Source of the DNA: Alistipes sp.
GTDB taxonomy: Bacteria > Bacteroidota > Bacteroidia > Bacteroidales > Rikenellaceae
Assembly (NCBI GenBank): GCA_017465055.1
Contig: JAFTWZ010000018.1
Location: 20,376 to 84,375, forward strand
Direction of reading: 5' to 3'
Length of the DNA stretch: 64,000 nt
In this document: piece by piece, positions 53,063-61,544 of the stretch
Layout: the number at the start of each line of letters is the position of its first letter
How positions within the stretch are numbered: position 1 is the stretch's first letter
Program-made: the position numbers and the translations under genes
The notes under the pieces: generated by a model
Seen by the model: the letters and a program-made list of their open reading frames with translations, nothing else
Told to the model about the DNA's origin: nothing
Database searches by the model: none

Positions 53063-56000
53063 ATGAAAAAATTTTTAGCTTTAACGGCATTGGTGCTTGG
53101 ATTGGCATCGTGCCAGACAGAGCCTGAGGGTCTCGACGTCAACGTCGGTGGCGTAGTGGATACGGTTGTCACCGTAAACATCCCCGAGAATGAGACCCGT
53201 GCCAACAACAGTGGCATTGGCGTATTCGAGAATGGCATTTTGGAGTCTGATGACTACACTATGCGTTACATCTTCCAGGTGTACTATCGTGCAGAGGATA
53301 ACACCGTTACCAAGTCTACAGAGCGCCAGGTTAAGTACACCGATGGCACATCTGTAACATTCCCTGTTCGCCTTATTCCTGGTCGCGACTATCAGTTCGT
53401 TGTATGGGCAGACGTTGTTACCAGCGAGGATGACACTGACAACCACTACAACACAACAAATCTTGAGGCCGTTAGTGTAATCGAGAGTTCTTGGAAGGCT
53501 ATGGACGAGACACGTGATGCTTTCACTGCATCGTATGCTGCAGACGATTACAACGGCTCACAGTCTATCAACATCGACCTCTATCGTCCTTTTGCTAAGC
53601 TTCGCGTCATTGCAACTGACTACGACGAGCTTGCTAAGATTGGTATTAAGGTAGAGAAGGCAGCTGTTAACTACACTACAGTTCACCGCTCAACGTTCAA
53701 CGCTTACACAAGCAAGGCCGTTGAGACCGACGTTGCCTCTATTGACAAGGATCATTCAACTTACGAGATTGCTACATACGCCTACGAGACTGGCGACGAG
53801 CACACTATCTTCTCTGACTACTTCTTTGCAGAGAACGACGTTGTTAAGTTCGAGATTACCGTTTACGATCAGAACGACGCCGAGATTGTTACTCGCGCAC
53901 TAACTACTGATATCTACGCTAAGCGCAACTACCTCACTACTATCAAGGGCGACATCCTCACTGATGGTAACAATGTTAACGTAGAGGTTAAGCCAGGCTT
54001 TGGCAAGCCAGATGTCGAGGTTGACGGCGATATCAAGGACGAGCTTACCGAGGCAGCTAAGAACAAGCACTACGTTATCAACCTCGAGGGTGACTTCATT
54101 TGGGAGACAGGTGCTGGTCATGGCTCTAACCCACTCATTCCTGCCGACGCTATTACTGAGACTCTTACCATCAATGGTAACGGTTACAAGTTCATCGCCA
54201 CAGGTACTGGCGTAGGCGCTATCCGTTTGGCTAATGGCGGTAAGCTCATCCTTAACGACCTTACTGTTGTTGACCAGTCAGAGTACCACGCAGAGAGAGG
54301 TGAGACTGCTTGGGAGTTCACATATCTTGAGTTTGCAGGCGAGACAGAGTTTAACAACTGCGTTATCGACAATACCGTTGCATTGGATGGTGCAAAGGCT
54401 GTTTTCAACGACTGTACTTTCAACGATAAGGTGACTTGGCCATCAAATGCAGGTCAGGAGTATGCTGCTTGGGTAAGCAATGGTATCGTTCACTTCAACA
54501 ACTGCGATATCAACGGCGATCGTGGTATCAAGGTTCACGAGGCATACGGTACAGAGGTTGAAGAGGTATTGGTTAACGAGTCACGTTTCAACAACCTCTC
54601 AAAGAAGCCAGGTATGGCTATTGGTACTGTAAACGCAGCTACTAAGATTGAGATTAAGAACTCAACATTCACTAACTGCCAGCCAGGTGACCAGGGTCTC
54701 TATATGTATGAGACTGACACTGATGTTACTATATTTAACTTCTCTCAGACAAACAACACTGTAAATGCTACCGTAGCTACAAACGAGGCTTTTGCAACGA
54801 TTCTTAAGGCAGATATCCACACTCTCAACATCGCTCTTGCTGCCGACGTTACCGTTGACGTATCTGCACACGTTGAGTCATACTACTTCGGTGGCAACAA
54901 CACAAACGTTATCACTATCGATGGTGCTAAGGTTGCTACAGCTGCCGCTACAGGCGCTAATGATAATGCTTATACACTTACATTCAACCACAAGAACAGC
55001 GACTGGAACTATATTCGTTTCAACAACGACAATGCTAAGTGGGTTATTAAGAACGTTAAGCTTACCAACTCGGGCTACAACAATGGTCCTTGGAATCGTC
55101 ACGACATCCGTTTCTACAACGATGTTGTTCTCGAGAATGTAACCTCTGATAAGGCTATCGCTTTGCTTGCTGACGCAGACCTTACAAACGTTGTTATCTC
55201 AGACGTTCACCCAGATAACAGTGAGGCATATGCTTTGTGGATTACAGCAGAGGGCCAGACTGTAAATATTAAGGATTGCGCTCTCTTGGCTCACGAGTCT
55301 AAGAATACTGACCGTGGTATCAAGATTGAGCATCAGTACATAGATGCTCCAGCAAAGGTTACTTTGAATATCGATGGTCTTAAGGTTAAGTCGCAGAAGA
55401 AGGCTGCTATTATGGTTAATAGCAAGGCTGGTGCAGATATCACTCTTCAGAACGTAGACCTTTCTGAGGTAGCTGAGGATAAGGATAATGCTGTTTGGGT
55501 TGACTCTAATACTAAGCAGTATGCTGGTTTGGTAACCGTTACTGGTGGTTCTAAGGATGTCGAGGGTCTTGACCCTATCGAGGGTGAGACGACTGAGGAT
55601 ATTCAGGCCACACTTAACGCAGCCGTTACAACTGAGAATGCTACTGTACAGCTTCCTGCTGGTGAGTACAAAATACCAGAGAATATTGCGACAGGAGTAA
55701 CTATAGTATGTGATGAGGGTGTTGTATTTACAAGCAAAAACTTGAATATCAATGGTGCTACTATTAGCGGTGCAACTTTTGAGAATGGCGGTAATGCTGC
55801 TACAGGCACAGTTAACGGCACCTTCTTAGGTTGTACTTTCAACGGTTCTAATGGTTTGCGCAACTGCTACATACCTGCTGATAAGGAGCTATTGTTTGAG
55901 GGTTGTGTATTCTATGGCGACACATACGGCGTACACTTCGATGGCGGTAACAATACCGGTCATATTGTTTTCAAGAATTGTGATTTCACAGGTTGGAACA

Positions 56001-56923
56001 GCTTTGCAAGTACAGTGGCTAAGGTAGAGTTCTACAACTGTAACTTCCACAAGTCTGGCTATGGTAAGCTTCGTTTCTATCAGGATGGAGTTATGGATCA
56101 GTGCGTATTTGACAATGGTTGTAACATCGATTTCGGCGATACTGGCAATACTGTTTATTTCACTAATTGTAGCTCAAAGGCACACGAAGAGTTCGCACAG
56201 AATATCAGGCGCGGCGATATCAAGGATAATACTCTTTATGTAGACGGTAAGAAATTGCTCGACCATGGTTTGTATCTCGTAAACGAGAATGAGTACGAGA
56301 TCTCTTCTAAGGCTGGTCTCGAGTACTTCTCTAACGTAACTGCTGCTAATGGTACAGTAATTAAGCTTGCTGCTGACATTGATATGGAGGGTGCTGAGTT
56401 TAAGGCTATCGCTGCTGGTTACGACAAGAGTCTCACATTCGACGGTCAGAACCACACTATCAAGAACGTGCAGATTGCAACCTGCTCACACAACAGCGTT
56501 GGTGCTGCTGGCTTGTTCTTCTGCTACACAGGTGGTACGCTCAACGTAAGCAACCTTGTTGTTGAGAAGGCAACATCTGTGGGTGCAACTTACGCAGGTG
56601 TAATCACTGGTTACACTCAGGGTAATGCAACTTTGACTAACATCACAGTTAAGGAGTGCAACATCAGCGGCGCTAAGAAGATTGGTGGTATCGCTGGCTT
56701 TGTAGAGGCATCGACTACTAATTTTGTTGCCGAGAACTGCAAGGTTATCGACACAACTGTTGCTGCTACCGAGAAGCAGGCAGGTACAATCATTGGCTAC
56801 AATGCTAAGCCTGCAACTTTGAAGAACTGCACAGTTGAGAACTCGACAGCTACAGCTCCTCAGTATTGCGATGGTGGTGTTCGCAGCACCGATCCTGCAC
56901 AGGCTGAGTTGACTATTGAGTAA
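53063..56923 (+). CDS. Large surface lipoprotein: fimbrillin-like N-domain plus right-handed beta-helix
   Basis: 1286 residues, lipobox 'LASC' (Cys17). Residues about 20-320 resemble the fimbrial-tip or DUF6562-like Ig domains of Bacteroidota. From about 330 to 1275 short repeats rich in 'F-x-N-C' and 'I-x-N' stack as a pectate-lyase-like right-handed beta-helix, ending in GLUG-like motifs ('GGIAGFVEASTTNFVAENCKV', 'GTIIGYNAKPATLKNC'). No catalytic residues are recognised, so an adhesin or glycan-binding role is more likely than an enzyme. Codon use is much richer in T-ending codons than the flanking genes, as in susC/D/E. A long structured leader precedes it and a strong terminator follows. 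Confidence 0.85.
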   Translation: MKKFLALTALVLGLASCQTEPEGLDVNVGGVVDTVVTVNIPENETRANNSGIGVFENGILESDDYTMRYIFQVYYRAEDNTVTKSTERQVKYTDGTSVTFPVRLIPGRDYQFVVWADVVTSEDDTDNHYNTTNLEAVSVIESSWKAMDETRDAFTASYAADDYNGSQSINIDLYRPFAKLRVIATDYDELAKIGIKVEKAAVNYTTVHRSTFNAYTSKAVETDVASIDKDHSTYEIATYAYETGDEHTIFSDYFFAENDVVKFEITVYDQNDAEIVTRALTTDIYAKRNYLTTIKGDILTDGNNVNVEVKPGFGKPDVEVDGDIKDELTEAAKNKHYVINLEGDFIWETGAGHGSNPLIPADAITETLTINGNGYKFIATGTGVGAIRLANGGKLILNDLTVVDQSEYHAERGETAWEFTYLEFAGETEFNNCVIDNTVALDGAKAVFNDCTFNDKVTWPSNAGQEYAAWVSNGIVHFNNCDINGDRGIKVHEAYGTEVEEVLVNESRFNNLSKKPGMAIGTVNAATKIEIKNSTFTNCQPGDQGLYMYETDTDVTIFNFSQTNNTVNATVATNEAFATILKADIHTLNIALAADVTVDVSAHVESYYFGGNNTNVITIDGAKVATAAATGANDNAYTLTFNHKNSDWNYIRFNNDNAKWVIKNVKLTNSGYNNGPWNRHDIRFYNDVVLENVTSDKAIALLADADLTNVVISDVHPDNSEAYALWITAEGQTVNIKDCALLAHESKNTDRGIKIEHQYIDAPAKVTLNIDGLKVKSQKKAAIMVNSKAGADITLQNVDLSEVAEDKDNAVWVDSNTKQYAGLVTVTGGSKDVEGLDPIEGETTEDIQATLNAAVTTENATVQLPAGEYKIPENIATGVTIVCDEGVVFTSKNLNINGATISGATFENGGNAATGTVNGTFLGCTFNGSNGLRNCYIPADKELLFEGCVFYGDTYGVHFDGGNNTGHIVFKNCDFTGWNSFASTVAKVEFYNCNFHKSGYGKLRFYQDGVMDQCVFDNGCNIDFGDTGNTVYFTNCSSKAHEEFAQNIRRGDIKDNTLYVDGKKLLDHGLYLVNENEYEISSKAGLEYFSNVTAANGTVIKLAADIDMEGAEFKAIAAGYDKSLTFDGQNHTIKNVQIATCSHNSVGAAGLFFCYTGGTLNVSNLVVEKATSVGATYAGVITGYTQGNATLTNITVKECNISGAKKIGGIAGFVEASTTNFVAENCKVIDTTVAATEKQAGTIIGYNAKPATLKNCTVENSTATAPQYCDGGVRSTDPAQAELTIE

Positions 56924-57015
56924 TCACAGACAATCATACTACGCGAGTAGTAACAAAACACATTGCAACGCTAATATTATTTGCTTTCACGATTTGTTAA
57001 TTAGTGTTGTAATAG

Positions 57016-57049
57016 AGGAGTCTCCATTCGGGGGCTCCTCACTTTTTTA
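57016..57049 (+). terminator. Rho-independent terminator of the beta-helix gene
   Basis: A GAGGAG/CTCCTC stem extended by CTCC/GGGG (57016-57041), 4-nt loop, followed by a T6 run at 57044-57049. Confidence 0.88.
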
Positions 57050-57060
57050 CCCCTAAGAGT

Positions 57061-57184
57061 GGTGCAGGTTGCACCCATTTCGATACTTTATTTTTCGCGT
57101 TTCGTATATTTTTTGTATATTTGCGCCAATTTGGATTATCGTGCGATAATAAACAAAAGGGATAATCCGCTAACAATGGTGTAA
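57061..57184 (+). promoter_or_regulatory. Promoter region of the polysaccharide export operon
   Basis: TATATTTG (57116-57123) fits TAnnTTTG, with a weak TTCG about 18 bp upstream. A GGTGC/GCACC hairpin (57061-57075) precedes it, and in the leader ATTATCG TG CGATAAT (57134-57149) overlaps a second GGATTATC/GATAATCC pairing. Mutually exclusive hairpins are possible. Confidence 0.5.
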
Positions 57185-57209
57185 AAAACAGATTAAATAG
57201 CGATTCAAG

Positions 57210-58001
57210 ATGAGATACTTCAGAGTGGTATTAGCGATTGTGGCGATGGTATTGGTGGGTTGCAACGCACAGCAAAACGTACTATATCTGCAAGATATAG
57301 AGAGCGGCACGGAGATAACTCTCCCCGAAAACTACCTGATACGCATCAAGCCCCACGACCAGATAACCGTAGTGGTAAACAGCAAAAACCCCGAGTTGGC
57401 AATGCCATTCAACTCGTCGACAAGCTACAACGCTCTGACAGGTACGTCGTCAGCAACAGCAGCAACAGAGAGTAGTCTACAGGTGCTCACCGTAGACGAC
57501 AAGGGATATATTACGATGCCAATAATAGGCAAGGTAAAGTGCGAAGGCCTCACACGCGAAGAGTTAGCCACCGAGATAGAGGGTATAATCCGTAAGGAGG
57601 GGTACATTCAGGACCCTCACGTCAACGTGCGCTTCGCCGAGCTGACAGTATCGGTTGTGGGCGAGGTGACAAAGCCCGGAAGATACAACATAAACAAGGA
57701 TCAGATAACGATATTCGAGGCGTTGGCATTGGCTGGCGATATGACCATATACGGCTCGCGTGACAACGTAGCTGTGGTGCGCGAGCGCGATGGCAAGAGC
57801 GTGATAACCAAGCTCGACCTGCGTAGCGCCGAGTGCTTCTCGTCGCCCTGCTTCTACCTCGAGCAGAACGACGTAATAATAGTGAGCCCAAACAAGTACA
57901 AGGCTGCAACTGCGGAGATTAACCAGAACCGCTCGTTCTGGATATCGCTCGCCTCAACAGCAATATCGCTCGCAACACTCGTACTGACAGTGTTAAAATA
58001 G
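57210..58001 (+). CDS. Polysaccharide export outer-membrane lipoprotein (Wza-like)
   Basis: 263 residues, lipobox 'LVGC' (Cys18). The Poly_export domain starts 'YLIRIKPHDQITVVV' and includes 'DDKGYITMPIIGKVKCEGLTREELATEI'. An SLBB domain has 'VSVVGEVTKPGRYNI' and 'ITIFEALALAGDMTIYGSRDNV'. A C-terminal hydrophobic helix (about 240-260) matches the amphipathic or transmembrane helix of Wza. It exports capsule or exopolysaccharide with the Wzc-like partner 56 bp downstream. No glycosyltransferases are present in the window, so the polysaccharide is unknown. Confidence 0.93.
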   Translation: MRYFRVVLAIVAMVLVGCNAQQNVLYLQDIESGTEITLPENYLIRIKPHDQITVVVNSKNPELAMPFNSSTSYNALTGTSSATAATESSLQVLTVDDKGYITMPIIGKVKCEGLTREELATEIEGIIRKEGYIQDPHVNVRFAELTVSVVGEVTKPGRYNINKDQITIFEALALAGDMTIYGSRDNVAVVRERDGKSVITKLDLRSAECFSSPCFYLEQNDVIIVSPNKYKAATAEINQNRSFWISLASTAISLATLVLTVLK

Positions 58002-58057
58002 CATACCAATATATTATATATAGTATATAACCCCAGAAATAATAATTTTATCGAGAT

Positions 58058-60493
58058 ATGGCAGAGTATCCAGAGTCAATGGAGAGTGTAGACTCAAAGT
58101 CGACCAACACCCTCACGATTCACGACCTTATAAACTTGGTGCTATCGAACTGGTACTGGTTTCTATTGTCGGTAATATTGTGTGGTTTAGTGGCCGCATT
58201 CTATCTTAGCTGCACAGCACCTACCTATCAGCGCACAGCAACAGTGCTCGTAAAGGACTCGCGCAAAGGCTCGGGAACAGAGGTTACAGCGTTCAACGAT
58301 ATCATCGGAGGACTCGGACGCCGCTCAGTAGACAACGAGGTGCACATATTCCAGTCGCGAAGATTGATGGAGCAGGTCGTTAAGAAGTATGACCTCACAA
58401 CTCGATATCTCGATAAAAGCGGAATACGAACTATAGATATGTATGGCCGCGCACCTGTAATCATCGAGTTCCTAACGTTCGGACAATCGGAGGGCGTGAG
58501 CTTCAAATACGACATTGTAGATGATAGCACCATACGCCTAAGCGAGTTCATTATGGCCGACCCCGACCGAGAGAAGGAGTTTGAGGATGTGGTGATAACC
58601 GCAGCGCTGAACGACACAGTGTCGACACCCGCAGGCGACATCATAGCCATAACAACACCCTACTTCGAGAAGAACAAGAAGCTATCGATAGCCGTTACAC
58701 GCAGCCCACTGAACGAGGTGACCGAGGCATATCGCCGACGTCTGCGCTGCGAGATATCGGACAAGCAGGCATCGGTGATAACAATAACTATGGCCGACCA
58801 GGTGCCTCTGCGTGCCGAGAATGTCATAAACGGCATAATAGACGCATACAACATCGACGCCATAGAGGATAAGCAGGCGATATCGAACCTCACAGAGGAG
58901 TTTATCAACGAGCGTCTGGTGACCTTAGGCCAGGAGCTGAACCTCGCCGACAGCGAGATAGCCGCGTTCAAGAAGGAGAACCGACTCTACAGTCCCGAGG
59001 ATGAGGCGTCGCTGAGCGCCGAGGAGCTAAAGCGTCTCAAGGAGGATATACTCTCGCTCGAGGGCAACCTCGAGATGGCACAGTTCATACTCAACTACCT
59101 CAACGACGATAGCAAGACATTCTCGCTGATACCTGCCTCGACGGTGACAATGAGTGGCGCTACGCAGGCCCTCAGCTCGCAGATAGACCTCTACAATCGC
59201 AACGTTTTGGACTACACGCGTCTGCTATCGGCATCGTCGGAGTCGAACCCCATAATCATCGACCTCGGAAACCAGATTGCCAATCTACGTAGCGCGGTAA
59301 TTACCTCGCTCGAGTCGCATATTGAGGGTCTGAAGCTACAGGTCGAGCATATCCGCAAGGAGCAGAACTTGGCAGACAAGCGTATGCAGAGCTCGCCAAC
59401 AAAGGAGATGGAGCTGCTCTCGAAGGCACGACAGCAGAAGGTTAAGGAGGAGCTATACATCTACCTGCTCACCAAGCTCGAGGAGAATGCACTGCTTGGC
59501 GCGACGGCCGAGAGCAACGCCCGCATCATTGACCGTGCGTATGGTAGCAACCGCCCTATAAGTCCTCGTAGCGCGATGATACTCCTCGTGGCATTAGTTA
59601 TGGGCGTGGCGATACCATTTGCAATACTCTACATACGCGAGATGATGAACACCACGGTGCGCTCGCGCCGCGACCTCGACGAGGTGCTCTCGATACCATA
59701 CCTCGGCGACATACCTAAGTACGACGGCCGCACAGACAGCGGCATCGTAGTGCGCGAAGATAGCCGCGATGCGCTATCCGAGTCGTTCCGTATGATACGT
59801 GCCAACTTAGGATTTATGTCGGTAGACAAGACCATACAGGTGATAATGTTCACCTCGTCGATACCTCATAGCGGCAAGACCTTCGTATCGTCGAACTTGG
59901 CAATGACATTGGCCGCATCGGGCAAGCGTGTGCTTATCATCGACTTCGACCTGCGCCGACGCACCCTCTCGAAGACAATGGGCCACCGCAACGACCGCAG
60001 AGGATTGACAAGCTACCTGATGAACAAGATAAGCTCGGTAGACGACATCGTGACACACAGCGAGATAGACAAGAACCTCGACTTTATCTTCGCAGGCCCT
60101 CAGCCACCAAACCCCGCCGAGATGCTTATGTCGCAGCGCGTAGACAGCCTCATTGCCGAGCTACGCAAGAGCTACGACTACATTATCCTCGATAGCGTGC
60201 CTGCTATGGCCGTGGCCGATGCGATGATCATAGACCGTCTAACGGATCTCACGGTATACGTTATCCGCCAGGGCAACCTCGATCGTCGTCACCTGCCAGA
60301 TATCGAGCAGCTATACCGCGAAAAGAAGTTCCACAATATGAGCATCGTGCTCAACGACGTGACCGGGGGCAAGCACTCATATGGCTACGGTTACGGATAT
60401 GGCTATGGCTACTACAGCGACAGCGAGAAACCATCGATTATACGTGGTGGCTGGAACAGAATTAAGCAGATATTTAAACGTAGCGATAGGTAG
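58058..60493 (+). CDS. Wzc-like polysaccharide co-polymerase with BY-kinase domain
   Basis: 811 residues. A Wzz domain is flanked by membrane spans (about 32-52 and 508-530) with a long periplasmic coiled coil between. The cytosolic bacterial tyrosine kinase has Walker A 'HSGKT' (604-608), Walker A' 'VLIIDFDLRR' and Walker B 'YIILDSVP'. A tail of alternating Tyr-Gly at about 773-785 is the autophosphorylation cluster. It controls chain length and export with Wza. The single-chain fusion is typical of Gram-negative Wzc. The stop is 2 bp before the next ATG. Confidence 0.95.
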   Translation: MAEYPESMESVDSKSTNTLTIHDLINLVLSNWYWFLLSVILCGLVAAFYLSCTAPTYQRTATVLVKDSRKGSGTEVTAFNDIIGGLGRRSVDNEVHIFQSRRLMEQVVKKYDLTTRYLDKSGIRTIDMYGRAPVIIEFLTFGQSEGVSFKYDIVDDSTIRLSEFIMADPDREKEFEDVVITAALNDTVSTPAGDIIAITTPYFEKNKKLSIAVTRSPLNEVTEAYRRRLRCEISDKQASVITITMADQVPLRAENVINGIIDAYNIDAIEDKQAISNLTEEFINERLVTLGQELNLADSEIAAFKKENRLYSPEDEASLSAEELKRLKEDILSLEGNLEMAQFILNYLNDDSKTFSLIPASTVTMSGATQALSSQIDLYNRNVLDYTRLLSASSESNPIIIDLGNQIANLRSAVITSLESHIEGLKLQVEHIRKEQNLADKRMQSSPTKEMELLSKARQQKVKEELYIYLLTKLEENALLGATAESNARIIDRAYGSNRPISPRSAMILLVALVMGVAIPFAILYIREMMNTTVRSRRDLDEVLSIPYLGDIPKYDGRTDSGIVVREDSRDALSESFRMIRANLGFMSVDKTIQVIMFTSSIPHSGKTFVSSNLAMTLAASGKRVLIIDFDLRRRTLSKTMGHRNDRRGLTSYLMNKISSVDDIVTHSEIDKNLDFIFAGPQPPNPAEMLMSQRVDSLIAELRKSYDYIILDSVPAMAVADAMIIDRLTDLTVYVIRQGNLDRRHLPDIEQLYREKKFHNMSIVLNDVTGGKHSYGYGYGYGYGYYSDSEKPSIIRGGWNRIKQIFKRSDR

Positions 60494-60495
60494 CA

Positions 60496-60882
60496 ATGGA
60501 TAGCACTCTCGTCATAGCAATAGACTTCGACGGCACCTGCGTCGAGCACGACTACCCTGCCGTAGGTCTCGAGGTCGAGGGCGCGGTGGAGACACTGCGT
60601 GCACTAAGCAAGCGAGGCCACAGGCTGATACTCTTCACTATGCGCTCGGGCGAGAAGCTCGAGGCCGCGGTGCGCTGGTTTCGTGACCGCAAGATTGAGC
60701 TATGGGCCGTAAACGAGAATCCCGAGCAGCGAAGCTGGACAACATCGCCAAAGGTATATGCCGACTACTACATCGACGACTCGGCCTTAGGATGTCCCAT
60801 AATGTTTATCGACGGCGTACGCCATCCCGTAGTCAACTGGAGCAAGGTGCGCACTATGCTCGAGTACAACCGCGTACTGTAA
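60496..60882 (+). CDS. Small HAD-superfamily hydrolase-like protein
   Basis: 128 residues with HAD motif I 'IAIDFDGT' (Asp10, Asp12), motif II 'LILFTMRSGE' and a motif IV-like 'ADYYIDDSALG'. It lacks a cap domain and is near the minimum size for the fold. Similar small proteins occur in Bacteroides and are of unknown substrate. It begins 2 bp after the Wzc-like stop, so it is co-translated; a link to polysaccharide export (for example a sugar-phosphate phosphatase) is only suggested by position. Confidence 0.85.
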   Translation: MDSTLVIAIDFDGTCVEHDYPAVGLEVEGAVETLRALSKRGHRLILFTMRSGEKLEAAVRWFRDRKIELWAVNENPEQRSWTTSPKVYADYYIDDSALGCPIMFIDGVRHPVVNWSKVRTMLEYNRVL

Positions 60883-60900
60883 GAGCAGGTTAGGGCTTGG

Positions 60901-61363
60901 AGTTTAGGGAAGTTAGTGAGTTTAGTGAGTAGGAAGGTTTGTGCGTTAAAGCGTTGTCGCTAACCTACCTAAATTCACTAAACTCCCTGTTCTTTTCCTG
61001 CTCTCTCTGTCATCTCTCTGTGGCTGGCGCGTGAAGGATTGGCTGGCGCGTGGATGGTTAAGAGTAGTTCGCGCCTAAAGGCGCTAAAGGGTAGAGCGCA
61101 GGCAAAGCCTGCTAAAGGGTAGCTCGCTCGCTGGCGCGAGCTAAAGGGTAGCGAAGTGAGCAGGATGCGTTGTGCGGTAGTAGCGTTGTTACTGACGTGT
61201 GAAGGGGTGAGGCTGGCGCGTGAGAGGGTTACTATGAGTTGCGATGAGTTATGATGGGTTACTATGACTGCAGGGGCTGTGCGGTAACCACGTTGTCGCT
61301 AACGCTACACTCGTTAAGTTCCTTAATTTCCTTAACCTCCTTAATTTCCCTAATTTCCTCATA
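60901..61363. repeat. Mosaic of short repeat families upstream of the pyrD-like gene
   Basis: No gene is seen in 60883-61544. The region contains inverted 9-bp arrays of AGTTTAGTG type (60901-60936 with 60964-60988). A ~27-bp module containing GCGTTGTCGCTAAC occurs three times (60938, 61171, 61278). GGCTGGCGCGTG occurs three times (61022, 61041, 61211). A hairpin/TAAAGGGTAG array is at 61071-61151, a 10-bp KATGRGTTAA-type array at 61221-61270, and five 9-bp units TTAATTTCC at 61314-61358. Confidence 0.8.
61071..61151. repeat. Three hairpins separated by identical TAAAGGGTAG spacers
   Basis: GCGCCTAAAGGCGC (61071-61084), GCAGGCAAAGCCTGC (61098-61112) and GCTCGCTCGCTGGCGCGAGC (61122-61141) are each followed by TAAAGGGTAG. 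Two of the hairpins recur at 52383-52440 in the same order. Confidence 0.82.
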
Positions 61364-61366
61364 ATA

Positions 61367-61517
61367 ACATCAAAGCCATACAAACTCTTAGGCCTCAAGT
61401 GATGGAAGTTTAGTAATTTTTACTACCTTTGGCATCATTAGATGCTAATTCTACATCAAAGCCGTACAAACTCTTAGGCCTCAAGTGATGGAAGTTTAGT
61501 AATTTTTACTACCTTTG
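61367..61517 (+). promoter_or_regulatory. Tandem duplicated promoter segment (2 x 65 bp)
   Basis: A 65-bp sequence at 61367-61431 is repeated at 61453-61517 with one mismatch. Each copy ends in TACCTTTG, a match to TAnnTTTG, so two promoters in series would drive the pyrD-like gene. The second gives a start near 61523 and a ~20-nt leader to the ATG at 61545. Confidence 0.8.
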
Positions 61518-61544
61518 TATATCGTTTCGTCTAAGACGAAGAGT

